NCBI GenBank assembly: GCA_003222555.1
Contig: QHWL01000319.1
Location: forward strand, 1-6,979
Reading direction: 5' to 3'
DNA: 6,979 nucleotides
Origin: Acidobacteriota bacterium
Lineage (GTDB): Bacteria > Acidobacteriota > Vicinamibacteria > Vicinamibacterales > CAVVIG01
The position numbers and the translations under genes were made by a program. Position 1 is the stretch's first letter. Every line of letters begins with the position of its first letter. Below the pieces are notes generated by a model. That model was not told the DNA's origin. It was given only the letters and a program-made list of their open reading frames with translations, and searched no databases. Positions 6,294-6,979 of the stretch are shown here, piece after piece.

Positions 6294-6352
6294 GGTTTCT
6301 CCTCATTCATATCAGCCGTGACCTCAGGTCGTGTTCCGTGACCTCAGTGGTA
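6260..6352. repeat. Inverted-repeat element C (ACGGAGGACACGG family), 93 bp
   Basis: The ends are TACCACGG (6260-6267) and CAGTGGTA (6345-6352), with one mismatch from the family ends. The left arm reads ACCACGGTGGACACGGAG and the right TTCCGTGACCTCAGTGGTA; the arms pair imperfectly. The right flank GTGGTAGAGCTTTT (6347-6360) parallels GTGGTAGCGCTTTT after element B. A further small hairpin GAGCT/AGCTC (6353-6365) adjoins. It lies in the divergent gap between uup and the barrel protein, so it sits where both promoters should be. On the minus strand it contains the GAGGAG and GTG that could start the extended uup. Confidence 0.68.
6299..6304 (-). promoter_or_regulatory. Candidate ribosome binding site for the extended uup start
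   Basis: GAGGAG on the minus strand, five bases (AAACC) before GTG 6293-6291, inside the loop region of element C. The spacing is ideal. Its existence is the main argument that the 55-codon extension could be translated. Confidence 0.5.
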
Positions 6353-6440
6353 GAGCTTTTAGCTCCGGCGTCGGCTTGATCTGGGGTACGCGGGCAAGGT
6401 CTGGGATCAGCCCGAGCCGGTCTTGGTGCATCATTACACC

Positions 6441-6446
6441 AGGAGG
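6441..6446 (+). promoter_or_regulatory. Ribosome binding site of the beta-barrel protein gene
   Basis: AGGAGG followed by ACCT and then ATG 6451. This decides the start of the partial gene at the right edge. Confidence 0.85.
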
Positions 6447-6450
6447 ACCT

Positions 6451-6979
6451 ATGCGTCTGTCGCTCATCGCGCTCGCCGTCGTGCTCATTGCCGCCAGTTC
6501 CGCTCACGCTCAGGTGTTCGCGTCCGGCGCGGCGTTTGGCGACATCAAGCGCTTCTCCGGCGAGCCGTCGACTTCGACGCTCGACGGAACGACCTTTGGC
6601 GGTGGCGCGCGCGTTGGCATGTTCGTCGCGCCGCAGTGGAGCGTCGAGGTGGGGATCGATGTGGGCGCCAGGACGACCAAGACGAGGTCGCTTTCGATTC
6701 CCAGGCGGCTCACCCCGCCGATTAGCGCGGACCTCGCCGCGCTCGGGCTCACCAGTTCGTTTCCGATCGGGATCCTGCCGCCGGTTTTCTCATTTCAGTC
6801 CCGCTACACCAACCGTCTCATCGCGACGTCGGTGATGCTGGGATTTCGGCCGGCGACAACCGGGCGGGTCCATCCGGAATTTCTCGGCGGCCTGACCTTC
6901 GTGCACTTCACCCGCACGTTCGACACGAGCGGCCCGACACCGTTGGCTTCAGGAGTGGTGTGGACCGGCGCGACGACAT
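6451..6979 (+). CDS. Secreted outer-membrane beta-barrel protein, 3' end beyond window
   Basis: The frame opens at ATG 6451 and stays open for 176 codons to the window edge, so the gene is incomplete. The N-terminus is a clear signal peptide: MRLSLIALAVVLIAASSAHA, cut before QVFASG. After that come alternating hydrophobic/polar strands separated by glycine-rich turns: FGGGARVGMFVAPQWSVEVGIDVG (about 49-72), then NRLIATSVMLGFRP and VHPEFLGGLTFVHFTRTF further on. This pattern fits an 8- to 12-strand outer-membrane barrel of the OmpA/OmpX-like porin superfamily, with a long loop rich in proline near residues 80-115. No specific function can be assigned. The ribosome binding site is strong. It is divergent from uup, with repeat element C between them. 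The region 6366-6440 shows no promoter I would call. Confidence 0.8.
   Translation, partial: MRLSLIALAVVLIAASSAHAQVFASGAAFGDIKRFSGEPSTSTLDGTTFGGGARVGMFVAPQWSVEVGIDVGARTTKTRSLSIPRRLTPPISADLAALGLTSSFPIGILPPVFSFQSRYTNRLIATSVMLGFRPATTGRVHPEFLGGLTFVHFTRTFDTSGPTPLASGVVWTGATT

Noticed and set aside
4362..6341. A 659-codon open frame antisense to uup on the plus strand.
   Set aside because: The minus strand encodes an unmistakable ABC-F protein with all motifs. The antisense frame is rich in Arg, His and Gln with no recognisable domain, as expected from a GC-rich shadow.
6376..6414. Operator-like inverted repeat TGATC...GATCA upstream of the barrel gene.
   Set aside because: Only five bases pair and the flanking bases do not extend the symmetry; this is easily met by chance.

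Overview
The window is GC-rich, with four intact-looking genes, one gene cut off by the right edge, one decayed gene, and intergenic gaps filled by inverted-repeat elements. The best guess for the source is an Acidobacteriota-like soil or environmental bacterium (Vicinamibacteria-type). This rests on three things: a TonB-dependent receptor with an N-terminal carboxypeptidase-regulatory-like domain, a remnant of a second receptor of the type common in that phylum, and dispersed intergenic repeats built on ACGGAGGACACGG. It is an inference from style; no marker gene is present. Signal peptides and outer-membrane barrels show a Gram-negative envelope.

Layout, left to right. About 147-405 (+) is the broken C-terminus of a TonB-dependent receptor, readable only by changing frame twice. 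At 433-846 (+) is a SnoaL-like/NTF2-fold protein. At 1048-3510 (-) is a complete 820-residue TonB-dependent receptor with a good ribosome binding site. At 3750-4004 (+) is a small unrecognised protein. At 4308-6128 (-) is an ABC-F ATPase with the C-terminal domain of Uup; its frame stays open upstream to a GTG at 6293. At 6451-6979 (+) is a secreted, probably outer-membrane beta-barrel protein that runs off the window. The genes alternate in direction, so no operon is visible and each gene probably has its own promoter.

Each of the four gaps between the intact genes carries one inverted-repeat element. Elements A (889-994), B (3624-3736) and C (6260-6352) form one family with TACCACGG...CCGTGGTA ends. 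A and B flank the receptor gene, and one arm of A matches one arm of B at 35 of 40 positions in inverted orientation. Element D (4061-4244) is a different, larger palindrome built on CGCAGAG, with several internal hairpins, lying between two convergent genes.

The most unusual local structure is upstream of uup. Element C and an adjoining array of four 21-bp tandem repeats are open in the uup frame. Element C contains a GAGGAG ribosome binding site correctly spaced from a GTG start, so the repeats could add a 55-residue N-terminal extension made of QASIVAP-like heptads. I see no defence system, CRISPR array, transposase, integrase, tRNA or rRNA. No coherent new multi-gene system is supported; the interest lies in the repeats and what they do to neighbouring genes.
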